DNA of 64,000 nt from Pseudomonadota bacterium (GTDB lineage: Bacteria > Pseudomonadota > Alphaproteobacteria > Rickettsiales > UBA3002): contig JAZKJM010000005.1 of assembly GCA_040384265.1 (NCBI GenBank), positions 177,166-241,165 of the forward strand. Direction: 5' to 3'. Positions 20,520 to 29,478 of this stretch are shown here, in pieces. Positions within the stretch are counted from its first letter, which is position 1; every line of letters begins with the position of its first letter. The notes under the pieces were generated by a model. The model had not been told where the DNA came from. It was given only the letters and a program-made list of their open reading frames with translations, and ran no database searches. The position numbers were made by a program, and so were the translations under genes.

Positions 20520-20792
20520 TTACGCTGCGACCTTCAGTGTTTTCACGCGCTGAGCGAGACGGCTCACTTTGCGTGATGCCGTGCCCATGGACAGAACGCC
20601 CTTGCTCACACCGCGCATGATTTCCGGCTGCGCCGTTTTCAGTGCTGCTTGTGCTTCGGTTGCGTTGCCGGTGGCAATCGCCGCTTCAACCTTTTTTACA
20701 AAGGTGCGGATGCGGCTCATACGGGAGCGGTTCACTTCCGTGCGTGCTTCCGTTTGGCGGATACGTTTTTTTGCCGATTTATGATGTGCCAT
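20520..20792 (-). CDS. rpsT: 30S ribosomal protein S20
   Basis: 90 residues: [15 protein letters not shown] at the start and a long helical, lysine- and arginine-rich remainder are diagnostic of S20. The start at 20792 gives the normal S20 N-terminus; the frame is open further upstream but not needed. It lies upstream of dnaA, as in many alphaproteobacteria. Confidence 0.97.
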   Translation of the reverse strand: MAHHKSAKKRIRQTEARTEVNRSRMSRIRTFVKKVEAAIATGNATEAQAALKTAQPEIMRGVSKGVLSMGTASRKVSRLAQRVKTLKVAA

Positions 20793-20925
20793 GGTTAAAC
20801 CCACTTCGTTGTTCAAATGCTTGTTGTCGAGGAGGGTGAACCTAACGACGCACAGCACACCCGTCAAGCGGTTTTATGCACACCCTAAAAGAAAAAATAT
20901 TGCGCCCTCCAAACCCTCAAAATCC

Positions 20926-21771
20926 CTAGGGTTTTTGCCGCTTCCCGCGCAAAGGCTGGCATTGCGGGCACCAGTACGTCGCGCGCCCCGCTTGCACGCT
21001 TGTTTCGATGAAAGTCGCGCATCGAAAACAGGGCTGCCCTTCGCGTCCATAAACGTTAAAATGATGCTGAAAATAGCCCCCTTCATTTTGCGTACCGACA
21101 TAGTCGCGCAAGGTCGATCCGCCAGAGTCGATGGCGGCCTTCAACGTGACCTGAATCGCATCGATGATAGCAGCGGCTTTGGGGGCAAGACCGTGGGCAG
21201 GCAAAGATGGGTGCAACCCGCACAAATACAGGCTTTCCGAGGCATAGATGTTGCCGACACCGACCACTAATTTCTGATCCATAAGCACCGGCTTAATTGC
21301 CCCCGTGCGGCGCTTCAGCTGGGCGGCGAGATAACGCGGGGTGAAACCCTCCAACAACGGCTCTGGACCAAGGTTTTTGAGTAATGTGTGGATGGCTTCC
21401 GTCCCCGTGGGCAGTAATTCCATCAACCCGAAGCGGCGCGGGTCGTGGAACACCATTTTATTACCATTTTTTAGTGTGATAAGCACGTGATCATGCGTTC
21501 GTGGATAATACCCCTCCCCCGGCACCACCACAAAACTGCCCGACATACCCAGATGCGCCAGCAGAATTTGGCCGCAATCCAGGTCAATCAGCAGGTATTT
21601 GGCCCGCCGCCGCACATCCGTTATGCGCGCGCCGACCAGTGTTTCCATAAGATTTTGTGGAATTGGCGTGCGCAAATCATAGCGGCGCACCTCGACTGCG
21701 GTGATTCTCTGCCCCTTGGTCGCCTGCAGCAGGCCGCGGCGGGTGGTCTCCACCTCCGGTAATTCTGGCAT
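20926..21771 (-). CDS. mutM: Formamidopyrimidine-DNA glycosylase
   Basis: 281 residues. Catalytic N-terminus PELPEVETTRRGL (Pro1, Glu2 after Met removal), the H2TH region including GVGNIYASE, and the C-terminal zinc finger C-x2-C / C-x2-C. It removes 8-oxoguanine and formamidopyrimidines. The frame is open upstream of 21771, but that part is translated dispersed repeat (RHCEERSDAAIQ). The Shine-Dalgarno AAAGGGGAGGG directly follows the repeat end. It diverges from ubiE. Confidence 0.97.
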   Translation of the reverse strand: MPELPEVETTRRGLLQATKGQRITAVEVRRYDLRTPIPQNLMETLVGARITDVRRRAKYLLIDLDCGQILLAHLGMSGSFVVVPGEGYYPRTHDHVLITLKNGNKMVFHDPRRFGLMELLPTGTEAIHTLLKNLGPEPLLEGFTPRYLAAQLKRRTGAIKPVLMDQKLVVGVGNIYASESLYLCGLHPSLPAHGLAPKAAAIIDAIQVTLKAAIDSGGSTLRDYVGTQNEGGYFQHHFNVYGREGQPCFRCATFIETSVQAGRATYWCPQCQPLRGKRQKP

Positions 21772-21786
21772 GATACCCTCCCCTTT

Positions 21787-21873
21787 CGTCATTGCGAGCG
21801 AAGCGCGGCAATCCAGCGCGCGCAGCGCAAGCAAGAACTGGATTGCCGCGTCGCTGCGCTCCTCGCAATGACG
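21787..21873. repeat. Palindromic repeat family 1, copy a
   Basis: 87 bp with inverted ends CGTCATTGCGAGCGAAGC and its complement. It fills much of the divergent gap between mutM and ubiE. Copies at 42553, 51655 (half) and 56200. Confidence 0.9.
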
Positions 21874-21931
21874 TGCTAAACACTTGTCGCCATAGCAAAA
21901 ACACGCTACCAGCATGCTCCTGAGGTAGGTC

Positions 21932-22684
21932 ATGGATTCCGCAAAGCAAGATAAAACCGCACATTTTGGGTTTCGCACGGTGGAAGCCGAGGCCAAATCC
22001 GGCATGGTGCGCGAGGTGTTTTCCTCCGTCGCCGGCAGCTACGACATCATGAACGACCTGATGTCGGGCGGCATGCACCGGCTTTGGAAGAATGATTTTG
22101 TCCGCCGCATCAATGTCGGCCCAGGCGCCGCGATCCTCGATCTGGCGGGCGGCACGGGCGATATTGCGGTGCGCATGAAAGCGCGCACGGGCGCCAACGT
22201 CACCATCTGCGATATCAATCATGAAATGCTGAAAGCCGGACAAGCACGCCAGTTCGATAAGGGTGAATCGCACGGCCTGCGCTGGGTGTGCGGCAATGCC
22301 GAACATTTGCCGGTGCCGGATCATTCGCTCGACATCATCACCATCGCTTTTGGCCTGCGCAATGTCACCAACATCCCCCAGGCGCTGGCGGATGCGCACC
22401 GCGCGCTGAAGCCCGGCGGCCAGTTTTTGTGCCTCGAATTCAGCAAAGTCACCGTGCCGATGATGGCCAAGATTTATGATAACTACAGCTTCCACGTCAT
22501 CCCAAAAATCGGTGAGCTGGTGGCGAAAGACCGCGATTCCTACCAGTATCTCGTTGAGTCCATCCGCATGTTCCCCAAACAGCAGGAACTCGCTGCGATG
22601 ATGCAGACCGCCGGGTTCGCGCGTGTGAAGTATGACAATCTCACCATGGGCGTGGTGGCGATCCATCAGGGCTGGAAAATATAA
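21932..22684 (+). CDS. ubiE: Ubiquinone/menaquinone C-methyltransferase UbiE
   Basis: 250 residues. SAM motif I LDLAGGTGDIAVR, the UbiE signature YDIMNDLMSGGMHRLWK at the N-terminus, and the second signature FGLRNVTNIPQALADAHR. It methylates the benzoquinol ring in ubiquinone synthesis. GAGGTAGG upstream of the ATG. Its stop overlaps the ubiB start by one base (TAATG). Confidence 0.97.
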   Translation: MDSAKQDKTAHFGFRTVEAEAKSGMVREVFSSVAGSYDIMNDLMSGGMHRLWKNDFVRRINVGPGAAILDLAGGTGDIAVRMKARTGANVTICDINHEMLKAGQARQFDKGESHGLRWVCGNAEHLPVPDHSLDIITIAFGLRNVTNIPQALADAHRALKPGGQFLCLEFSKVTVPMMAKIYDNYSFHVIPKIGELVAKDRDSYQYLVESIRMFPKQQELAAMMQTAGFARVKYDNLTMGVVAIHQGWKI

Positions 22685-24144
22685 TGCTCACCAACCTCAA
22701 ATACAGCCTGCGTTTGCTGGGTATCGGCTGGACACTGGCGCGCCATGATGCGCTGTTCGGGCTCGAGGCGTTGAATGCGCCGGCGGCATTGCTATGGGTC
22801 TGCCGCCGCGCCGCGCGCCGCCATCGGGGCCTGCGCCTGGGGCAGCGCTTATCGGTGGCGCTGCAGGCGCTTGGGCCAAGCTTCATCAAAGCCGGTCAGG
22901 CACTTTCCACCCGCGCCGACCTTATCGGCGAAGAGATCGCACGCGACCTCACCGAGCTGCAGGATAACGTGCCGCCATTCGATAGCGCCCGTGCGAAAGA
23001 GATGGTGGAAGAGCAACTCGGCGCACCCATCACGCAGCTTTTCAGCCAGTTCGACGAGGATCCGGTCGCCGCCGCTTCCATCGCCCAGGTGCATTTCGCG
23101 GTGACGACGGATGGGCGCGAAGTGGCGGTCAAAATCCTCCGCCCCAACATCGAGCGCGCATTCCAGCGCGACATCGACCTGATGTTCTGGATCGCCCATC
23201 TGGTCGAGCGCCGCTTGCCCAAATACCGCCGCCTGAAACCGGTGCAGGTGGTGGAAACTTTCGCCAGCACCATCCGTCTTGAACTCGATATGCGCTTCGA
23301 AGCGGCGGCTGCCGAGGAACTGCGCGCCAACACCAAGGACGATGCCGACTTCTACGTCCCCACCGTCGATTGGGAACGCACCGCCCGCCGCGTGCTGACC
23401 ACGGAACGCATCCGCGGCATTTCCGCCGGCGACATCGAGGGGCTGAAGGCCGCCGGGCTCGACCTCACCCGCATCATGGAACATGCGGCGCGCGCCTTTT
23501 TCAACCAGGTGTTCCGCGACGGGTTTTTCCACGCCGACATGCATCCGGGCAATTTGTTTGTGCTGCCGGATGGCACGCTGGCGCCGGTGGATTTTGGCAT
23601 CATGGGCCGCATCGACCGCGAAAACCAGCTCATCCTCGCGCAGATTCTCTGGGGCTTCCTGCAGGGCGATTACATGAAGGTCGCGCAGCTGCACCACGAT
23701 GCCGGGTGGATTCCCGCGCATGTGAATGTCGATCAATTCGCGCAGGCCGTGCGTGCGGTGGGTGCGCCCATCATGGGCAAGGCGATGAACGAAATTTCGG
23801 TGGGCCGCCTGCTCGGCCAGCTCATCGCCATCGCCCAGATGTTCGAGATGGAAGCGCAGCCGCACCTGCTGCTGCTACAAAAAACCATGATGACCGCCGA
23901 GGGTGTCGGCCGTGGCCTGAACCCAACCATCAATATGTGGCAGCTGAGCGAACCGCTGATCCGCGATTGGGCGGCATCGCATCTTTCCGGCCCGGCCCGT
24001 ATGAAAGCCTTCGCGCACGAGGCGATAGAGATCCTAAAGGATGCGCCACACATCCTCCGCCAGCTCAAATCTCTCCTCGAATCAGAGCTGAACGAGCAAA
24101 CCAGCAGGCAGACACAGGAAAAACGTAAAGCCAGCGCAGCCTAA
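22684..24144 (+). CDS. ubiB: UbiB, ABC1/ADCK-family atypical kinase
   Basis: 486 residues. Family motifs are all present: KAGQ (IKAGQALSTRADLI), the A-rich loop VAAASIAQVH, the lysine in VAVKILRP, DMHPGN and PVDFGIMG. It supports ubiquinone synthesis, probably as an ATPase handling lipid intermediates. UbiB proteins usually end in one or two membrane helices; here the C-terminus is charged (EQTSRQTQEKRKASAA) with no clear membrane segment, so it may be peripheral. Co-transcribed with ubiE. Confidence 0.95.
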   Translation: MLTNLKYSLRLLGIGWTLARHDALFGLEALNAPAALLWVCRRAARRHRGLRLGQRLSVALQALGPSFIKAGQALSTRADLIGEEIARDLTELQDNVPPFDSARAKEMVEEQLGAPITQLFSQFDEDPVAAASIAQVHFAVTTDGREVAVKILRPNIERAFQRDIDLMFWIAHLVERRLPKYRRLKPVQVVETFASTIRLELDMRFEAAAAEELRANTKDDADFYVPTVDWERTARRVLTTERIRGISAGDIEGLKAAGLDLTRIMEHAARAFFNQVFRDGFFHADMHPGNLFVLPDGTLAPVDFGIMGRIDRENQLILAQILWGFLQGDYMKVAQLHHDAGWIPAHVNVDQFAQAVRAVGAPIMGKAMNEISVGRLLGQLIAIAQMFEMEAQPHLLLLQKTMMTAEGVGRGLNPTINMWQLSEPLIRDWAASHLSGPARMKAFAHEAIEILKDAPHILRQLKSLLESELNEQTSRQTQEKRKASAA

Positions 24145-24153
24145 AAACAAAAA

Positions 24154-24180
24154 CGCCGCCCATTAGTAAAATGGACGGCG
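24154..24180 (-). terminator. Terminator between ubiB and unknown gene
   Basis: CGCCGCCCATT and AATGGACGGCG pair over 11 positions with one mismatch. On the minus strand the stem is followed by TTTTTGTTTTT, so it ends the minus-strand gene at 24204 well; in the plus direction it lacks a good T run. Confidence 0.7.
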
Positions 24181-24203
24181 ATTATGTTGTGATGAGCATT
24201 AAA

Positions 24204-24566
24204 TTAGCGCTTACGCGTTTCGCTCGCAGCAGGCTTCGGCAAATCGTTGATGACTTTAGCCGCAGGATCCAAATTACCGCAGCGCCATGCTAAATCCACA
24301 GCCTGTGAAATTGTTGAGCTTAATTCGGGATTATCGATACGTCGCATTCCTGAATCCTCAGAGACCAGAACACGATCACCCGCTTGCACGGTTATTTTTT
24401 CCGGCCCTTCGAGAACAATGCTCTTGTCACCTAATTCTCCCCATCCCGCTTTTAGCTTCGGGTTTTTACGATCCCAGATGTAAGACGTATCACCCGGATT
24501 CATATCCGTTGCAGTGTTTGCATTGTCTTTTATGCACTTGTCAGGGTTCGTTTTATCGTTCGCCAT
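24204..24566 (-). CDS. Hypothetical small protein
   Basis: 120 residues, unrecognised, hydrophilic, no signal peptide. A predicted beta-rich middle (KITVQAGDRVLVSEDSG) and three cysteines. TAGGAGAC before the ATG is a near-perfect Shine-Dalgarno and a good terminator follows, so it is a real monocistronic gene. About 70 bp upstream (24637-24655) is a degenerate TGTCA direct repeat that may be another weak Pho-like site. It is lower in GC than ubiB. Confidence 0.7.
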   Translation of the reverse strand: MANDKTNPDKCIKDNANTATDMNPGDTSYIWDRKNPKLKAGWGELGDKSIVLEGPEKITVQAGDRVLVSEDSGMRRIDNPELSSTISQAVDLAWRCGNLDPAAKVINDLPKPAASETRKR

Positions 24567-24738
24567 TTCTGTCTCCTATGAGGTATTGAGCTGCCAATAT
24601 ATCAGCCCTATTCTTAATATTTTATAAATAAAGCATGAAGATCATGTGACAATTCACCACACACCGGCCAAACCCCTTGCCAACCCCCTGAATTACCCCT
24701 AAATACGTATGCTCAATGTACAACTCGGGAATCCACAT

Positions 24739-25971
24739 ATGGCACTTCCGCGCAGCGTATTACTAATCATCACCGGGTCGGTCGCGGCGTATAAGTCGCT
24801 GGAGCTGATTCGCCTGCTGCGCGCGCGCGAGGTGGTGGTGACGGCGATTCTTACCAAGGGCGCAGCGCAGTTCATCACGCCGCTGGCAGTGTCGGCGCTG
24901 ACGGGCACCAAAACCTACGACGATTTATTCTCGCTGACGGATGAGGTGGCGATGGGCCATATCCAGCTGTCGCGCGTCGCGGAGTTGCTGCTAGTTGCCC
25001 CGGCGAGTGCGGATATCATCGCAAAAATGGCGGGCGGGCTGGCGGATGATCTGGCCACCACCGCGCTGCTGGCGACGGATAAGCCCGTCATCATCGCCCC
25101 GGCGATGAACCATAAAATGTGGCACCACCCGGCGACCCAGCGCAACCTCGCGCGGCTGCAGGGCGATGGCATCGCCATCATCCCGCCCACAGCAGGTGAC
25201 ATGGCCTGCGGCGAACATGGCATTGGGCGACTGGCGGAACCGGCAGCGATGGTTGCGTTCCTCGAAGGCACCGGCGCGAACAAACCAGTGAGCGCGAACA
25301 GCCTCAAAGGCAAACGCGCCGTGGTCACCAGCGGACCGACGGCGGAAGCGATTGACCCAGTGCGCTATCTGGGCAACCGCTCCTCGGGCAAGCAGGGCCA
25401 CGCGATTGCGATGGCGCTCGCCGCTGCCGGGGCGGAGGTGACGCTGGTTTCGGGCACAGTGAATCTGGCCGACCCGAAGGGTATCACCACGATTCATACC
25501 GGCAATGCGGAAGCGATGCTGGCGGCGGTGAACAAAGCATTGCCCGCAGATATTTTTGTCGGCGCGGCGGCGGTGGCGGATTGGTGCCTTGCCAAACCCT
25601 CCGCACAAAAACTGAAAAAGAAAAGCAACGAGAGCAAGCTGACGCTGGAGCTTGTGCCGACGGTCGATATTCTCGCCACCGTCGCGCGCGGAAAAAAGCG
25701 GCCGGGCCTGGTGATTGGCTTTGCCGCAGAAACCGAAAAGCTGCTTGAACATGCCCGCCAGAAGCGCCTGAAAAAAGGCTGCGACTGGCTGCTAGCCAAC
25801 GAGGTGGAGGAAGGCCGCGTGTTCGGCGCGGACGATAACACCGTCACCCTCATCACCGACAGCGTTGAAGAAACCTGGCCACTCGCCAGCAAGACCGATA
25901 TTGCGGGCCGCCTTGTCAGCAAAATCGCCGATCATTTCGCCACCCCTCGCCGCAAAGGAAAATCCGCATGA
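24739..25971 (+). CDS. coaBC: Bifunctional CoaBC (Dfp)
   Basis: 410 residues. The N-terminal flavoprotein CoaC domain has the ITGSVAAYK loop, the active-site His in MGHIQLSR, the PAMNHKMW motif and the [10 protein letters not shown] cysteine; the C-terminal CoaB domain starts at [19 protein letters not shown]. It converts phosphopantothenate and cysteine to phosphopantetheine. An ATG at 24709 is in frame; 24739 gives the usual N-terminus. It heads a run of overlapping genes ending near 29478. Confidence 0.96.
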   Translation: MALPRSVLLIITGSVAAYKSLELIRLLRAREVVVTAILTKGAAQFITPLAVSALTGTKTYDDLFSLTDEVAMGHIQLSRVAELLLVAPASADIIAKMAGGLADDLATTALLATDKPVIIAPAMNHKMWHHPATQRNLARLQGDGIAIIPPTAGDMACGEHGIGRLAEPAAMVAFLEGTGANKPVSANSLKGKRAVVTSGPTAEAIDPVRYLGNRSSGKQGHAIAMALAAAGAEVTLVSGTVNLADPKGITTIHTGNAEAMLAAVNKALPADIFVGAAAVADWCLAKPSAQKLKKKSNESKLTLELVPTVDILATVARGKKRPGLVIGFAAETEKLLEHARQKRLKKGCDWLLANEVEEGRVFGADDNTVTLITDSVEETWPLASKTDIAGRLVSKIADHFATPRRKGKSA

Positions 25972-26444
25972 GCACGCTTAGCATCGCCGTCACCCGCCTG
26001 CCCCACGCCAAGGATCTCGCCCTGCCCGCCTATGCCACGCCGCAAAGCGCCGGCATGGATTTGCTCGCCGCCCTCGCCGAGCCAAAAACCCTTGCCCCGG
26101 GCGCCCGCGCGCTGATTCCGACGGGCCTTTCCATCGCCCTGCCGGATGGTTATGAAGCGCAGATTCGTCCGCGCTCGGGCCTTGCGCTCAAGCATGGCAT
26201 TTCGCTCGTCAACACGCCGGGCACCATCGATGCGGATTACCGCGGCGAGATCGGCGTCATCGTCATCAACCATGGTACGGAGCCGTTTGTGATCGAGCAC
26301 GGCATGCGCATCGCGCAGATGGTCATCGCGCCCTACACCCGCGCGGCGTTCACCGAAGTGCTGGAGCTGCCCACTTCCGAACGCGGCACCGGCGGCTTTG
26401 GTTCGACCGGCACGGGCTCCGCGAAAAAATCCGCAGGCGCGTAA
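25968..26444 (+). CDS. dut: dUTPase
   Basis: 158 residues. All five dUTPase motifs are visible: [28 protein letters not shown], the GMRIAQMV stretch, and C-terminal [10 protein letters not shown]. It hydrolyses dUTP to dUMP, limiting uracil in DNA. It overlaps coaBC by 4 bp (ATGA) with AAAGGAAA as ribosome binding site; coaBC-dut is a common pair. Confidence 0.97.
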   Translation: MSTLSIAVTRLPHAKDLALPAYATPQSAGMDLLAALAEPKTLAPGARALIPTGLSIALPDGYEAQIRPRSGLALKHGISLVNTPGTIDADYRGEIGVIVINHGTEPFVIEHGMRIAQMVIAPYTRAAFTEVLELPTSERGTGGFGSTGTGSAKKSAGA

Positions 26445-26884
26445 TGCTAGTCCCCTCGAAAAAAATCTTCTACGCAATCGAGGCCGTGCTTTATATCGCG
26501 TATAACACCAAGGCCGGGCCGGTCTCGGGTGGTGACATCGCGGCGGCGCAAGCCCTGCCCACCCGCTACCTCGAGCCGATGATGCAAAAGCTCGTGCGCG
26601 TCGGCATTCTGAAAGGCGTGCGCGGCCCGCAAGGCGGCTATATCCTTGGCCGGGAGCGCCGCCGCATCAGCCTTGCCGATATCTGCGATACGCTGGCTGA
26701 GGATGCTGACCTGCCCACCGGCGCGACCGCGTTTGGTGATAAAATCCTCCGCCCCACCGCCACGGAACTGATGGCCCGCTGGCGCGAACAGCTGGGCACT
26801 GTCACCATCGCCACGCTGTGCGAACGCGCGACGGAGCAGCGCATTCCCACCGCCCACGAAACCGCAAACGATTTCACGATCTAG
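26444..26884 (+). CDS. Rrf2-family regulator lacking cluster cysteines
   Basis: 146 residues. The winged-helix Rrf2 domain is clear ([55 protein letters not shown]). The C-x5-C-x5-7-C cluster that binds Fe-S in IscR, RirA and NsrR is absent: the matching loop [15 protein letters not shown] has no cysteine. It is therefore more like CymR, which senses cysteine synthesis by binding CysK/CysE rather than a cluster. It is 8 bp upstream of cysK and overlaps dut by one base. Confidence 0.9.
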   Translation: MLVPSKKIFYAIEAVLYIAYNTKAGPVSGGDIAAAQALPTRYLEPMMQKLVRVGILKGVRGPQGGYILGRERRRISLADICDTLAEDADLPTGATAFGDKILRPTATELMARWREQLGTVTIATLCERATEQRIPTAHETANDFTI

Positions 26885-26892
26885 GAGCCGCC

Positions 26893-27861
26893 ATGACCAG
26901 CAATGCTATTGATACACTCGACGGGCCACGCGGCCGCACCTATGGCAGCATCATCGAAACCATCGGCCACACGCCGCTGGTGCGCCTCAACCGCATCGCA
27001 GCGGAAGCAGGCGCGCTGGCAACCGTGTTTGCTAAGCTCGAATTTTTTAACCCGCTTTCCTCGATAAAAGACCGCATTGCACTGTCGATGATCGAGGCGG
27101 CGGAAAATGACGGCACCCTGAAACCCGGCAGCATTCTGGTGGAGCCGACCTCGGGCAACACCGGTATTGCGTTGGCGTTTGTCTGCGCGGCGAAGGGCTA
27201 TAAGCTGATCCTCACCATGCCGGAATCGATGTCGCTGGAGCGCCGCAAAATGCTGAAATTCCTCGGCGCGGAGCTGGAGCTGACCCCCGCCCCCAAAGGC
27301 ATGCGCGGCGCGATTGAGAAGGCGGAAGAAATCATCGCCAGCAACCCCAATGCCGTCATGCTGCAGCAGTTCAAAAACCCGGCGAACCCAGCCATCCACG
27401 TCACCACCGGGCGGGAAATCTGGGAAGATACGGCAGGCGCGGTCGATGTGTTTATTGCCGGTGTGGGCACTGGCGGCTCCGTCACCGGGGTTGGTAAATA
27501 TCTGAAAGAGAAAAAGCCCGGCGTGCGCATCATCGCCATCGAGCCGGAAGACAGTCCGGTGCTTTCGGGCGGCAACCCCGGCCCGCATAAAATCCAGGGC
27601 ATCGGCGCGGGCTTTGTGCCCGATGTGCTCGATCGCGATGTGGTCGATGAAGTTATCACCATCAGCAACGCCACCGCGTTTGCGACCGCTAAGGCCGTCG
27701 CCCGGCTGGATGGGATTCCGGCGGGCATTTCATCCGGCGCCACTATCGCCGCCGCGCTCGAAGTCGCCAAGCGGCCGGAGATGGCGGGTAAAACCATCGT
27801 CACCATCGTCGCCTCCCCGGCGGAGCGCTATATCTCGACCGACCTGTTCGCCGATCTGTAA
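26893..27861 (+). CDS. cysK: Cysteine synthase A
   Basis: 322 residues. PLP enzyme making cysteine from O-acetylserine and sulfide. The PLP lysine is in SSIKDRIA, with TSGNTGIAL and the [10 protein letters not shown] phosphate-binding loop. The start at 26893 has TAGGAGCC overlapping the stop of the Rrf2 gene; in-frame codons upstream lie inside that gene. With cysE at 35624 the window holds both steps from serine. Confidence 0.97.
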   Translation: MTSNAIDTLDGPRGRTYGSIIETIGHTPLVRLNRIAAEAGALATVFAKLEFFNPLSSIKDRIALSMIEAAENDGTLKPGSILVEPTSGNTGIALAFVCAAKGYKLILTMPESMSLERRKMLKFLGAELELTPAPKGMRGAIEKAEEIIASNPNAVMLQQFKNPANPAIHVTTGREIWEDTAGAVDVFIAGVGTGGSVTGVGKYLKEKKPGVRIIAIEPEDSPVLSGGNPGPHKIQGIGAGFVPDVLDRDVVDEVITISNATAFATAKAVARLDGIPAGISSGATIAAALEVAKRPEMAGKTIVTIVASPAERYISTDLFADL

Positions 27862-27864
27862 GCC

Positions 27865-28608
27865 ATGCGGCCCGACCACCAGCGCCGCTATGCCCGCCAG
27901 ATCATGCTGCCCGAGATTGGTGAAGCGGGCCAGCAACGGCTGCTGGATGCGCGGGTGCTGGTCATCGGCGCGGGCGGGCTGGGTGCGGCGCTCATCACCT
28001 ATCTCGCCGCGGCAGGTGTCGGGCATATCGGCATCATCGATGACGACCGGGTGGAGCTGTCTAACCTGCCGCGCCAGATCATTCATGAAACCGGCGATAT
28101 CGGCCGCCTGAAGGTGGATTCCGCCAGCGACCGCATCGCGGAGCTGAATCCGGAAATGCAGGTCACCACCTACCCCACCCAGCTCACGCAGGAAAATGCG
28201 GCGGGCATCATCGGTGCCTACGACCTCATCGCCGATGGCTGCGATAATTTCGCGACGCGGTTTCTGGTGAATGCCACCTGCATGGCGCTTGGCAAACCGC
28301 TGGTCAGCGCCGCCATCGCGGGCTGGGCTGGGCAGGTCATGACCATCGCGCCGCATCTTGCCGCTGGCACTGCCTGCTACCAATGCCTCGTCAACCCCGA
28401 GGCACGCGAGGCCAATACCTGCCGCGAGTCCGGCGTCATTGGACCGCTGGCGGGCGTCATCGGTAGCATGCAGGCGCTGGAGGTGATCCGCACCCTGCTC
28501 GGCGCGCCCGCCCTCATTGGCCGCATGGCGATTTACGACGGCAAAACCGCCCGCCAGCGCCTCGTCGCCACCACGCGCGACGATCGCTGCCCCATCTGTG
28601 CCCGATAG
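27865..28608 (+). CDS. MoeB/ThiF-type E1-like adenylyltransferase
   Basis: 247 residues. ATP-binding GAGGLGAALITYLAAAGVG, the IIDDDRVELSNLPRQ stretch, and two CxxC pairs (CYQC and CPIC) for the structural zinc. It adenylates the C-terminus of a ubiquitin-like sulfur carrier such as MoaD or ThiS. No rhodanese domain is fused and no mo- or thi- gene is adjacent; position 4 bp after cysK suggests a sulfur-transfer role. I cannot tell MoeB from ThiF. Confidence 0.9.
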   Translation: MRPDHQRRYARQIMLPEIGEAGQQRLLDARVLVIGAGGLGAALITYLAAAGVGHIGIIDDDRVELSNLPRQIIHETGDIGRLKVDSASDRIAELNPEMQVTTYPTQLTQENAAGIIGAYDLIADGCDNFATRFLVNATCMALGKPLVSAAIAGWAGQVMTIAPHLAAGTACYQCLVNPEAREANTCRESGVIGPLAGVIGSMQALEVIRTLLGAPALIGRMAIYDGKTARQRLVATTRDDRCPICAR

Positions 28609-28642
28609 ACAGAACCGGGCCAACGGTGCTATGAGTTGCGCC

Positions 28643-29140
28643 ATGAACCGCTTCGCCCTCATCCTCGCTTTGCTTCTTGCCATGCCCGCGCTGGCGGCGG
28701 TGGAGCCGTCGATCCTGAATCCCTCCGGCCTGCCGGTGCCGCGCTATGTGTCGCTGAAATCCGATGATGTGAACGTGCGCGTGGGCCCCGGCAAGCGCTA
28801 CCCGATCCGCTGGGTGTATAAGCGCGCGCATCTGCCGGTCGAAATTGTCGAGGAATTCGCCCACTGGCGCAAAATCCGCGATTATCAGGGCACCACCGGC
28901 TGGGTGCATAAAGGCATGGTCGATGGCAAACGCAGCATCATGGTGATGGATAAACCGCAGAACCTCTATGCCGACCCGGAAGCCACCGCCAACCCCATCA
29001 TGCGCGCGGCACCGCTGGTCATCGGCGATCTCAAGAAATGCGAACCGGACTGGTGCCAGGTTGAAATCCAGAATCGCAAAGCCTGGATCCGCAAGGCCGA
29101 TATTTGGGGCGTCAGCCGCGAGGAAGTGTTTGGGGACTGA
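28643..29140 (+). CDS. Secreted SH3-domain protein
   Basis: 165 residues. Signal peptide MNRFALILALLLAMPALAA, then an SH3-like fold (LKSDDVNVRVGPGKRYPIRW, GTTGWVHKGMV) and a second SH3-like repeat ending WCQVEIQNRKAWIRKADIWG. Such proteins usually bind peptidoglycan or envelope partners in the periplasm. An ATG at 28631 is also possible. It follows the MoeB-like gene by about 35 bp. Confidence 0.88.
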   Translation: MNRFALILALLLAMPALAAVEPSILNPSGLPVPRYVSLKSDDVNVRVGPGKRYPIRWVYKRAHLPVEIVEEFAHWRKIRDYQGTTGWVHKGMVDGKRSIMVMDKPQNLYADPEATANPIMRAAPLVIGDLKKCEPDWCQVEIQNRKAWIRKADIWGVSREEVFGD

Positions 29141-29478
29141 TGTATTTTCTCCTGAAAATAGTCATCACCGCATTGGTGGTCGCCACCGTTTCGGAACTCG
29201 CGCGGCGTTACAGTGTGTTTGCCGCGCTCATCGCGTCGCTGCCGCTCACCTCGATATTGGCGATGGTCTGGCTGTATGAAGATACGCACGATGTACAAAA
29301 AATAAGCGCACTAAGCAGCTCCATTTTCTGGATGGTGCTGCCCTCGTTGCTTTTCTTTCTGGTCTTGCCGCTGCTGCTGCATCATGGCGTCCGGTTTTAT
29401 CCGGCGCTGCTGATTGCCTGCGCCATCATGGCGGTGGGCTATGCCATCTTCGTCGCGGTAAAAAACCTGGCCGCTTAG
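29140..29478 (+). CDS. DUF3147-type small membrane protein
   Basis: 112 residues with four predicted membrane helices. The pattern MYFLLKIVITALVVATVSELARR with SLPLTSILAMVWLY is that of the DUF3147 family, function unknown. Its ATG shares one base with the stop of the SH3 gene (TGATG). It is the last gene of the coaBC run and overlaps the end of the opposite-strand gene by 4 bp. Confidence 0.85.
   Translation: MYFLLKIVITALVVATVSELARRYSVFAALIASLPLTSILAMVWLYEDTHDVQKISALSSSIFWMVLPSLLFFLVLPLLLHHGVRFYPALLIACAIMAVGYAIFVAVKNLAA

Noticed and set aside
21772-22005. N-terminal extension of mutM
   Set aside because: The extra residues are translated repeat sequence and the upstream ubiE start; catalytic Pro must follow the initiator Met.
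24637-24655. Pho-like site before the gene at 24204
   Set aside because: Only one half-site is exact; kept as a remark in that gene's entry rather than as a feature.
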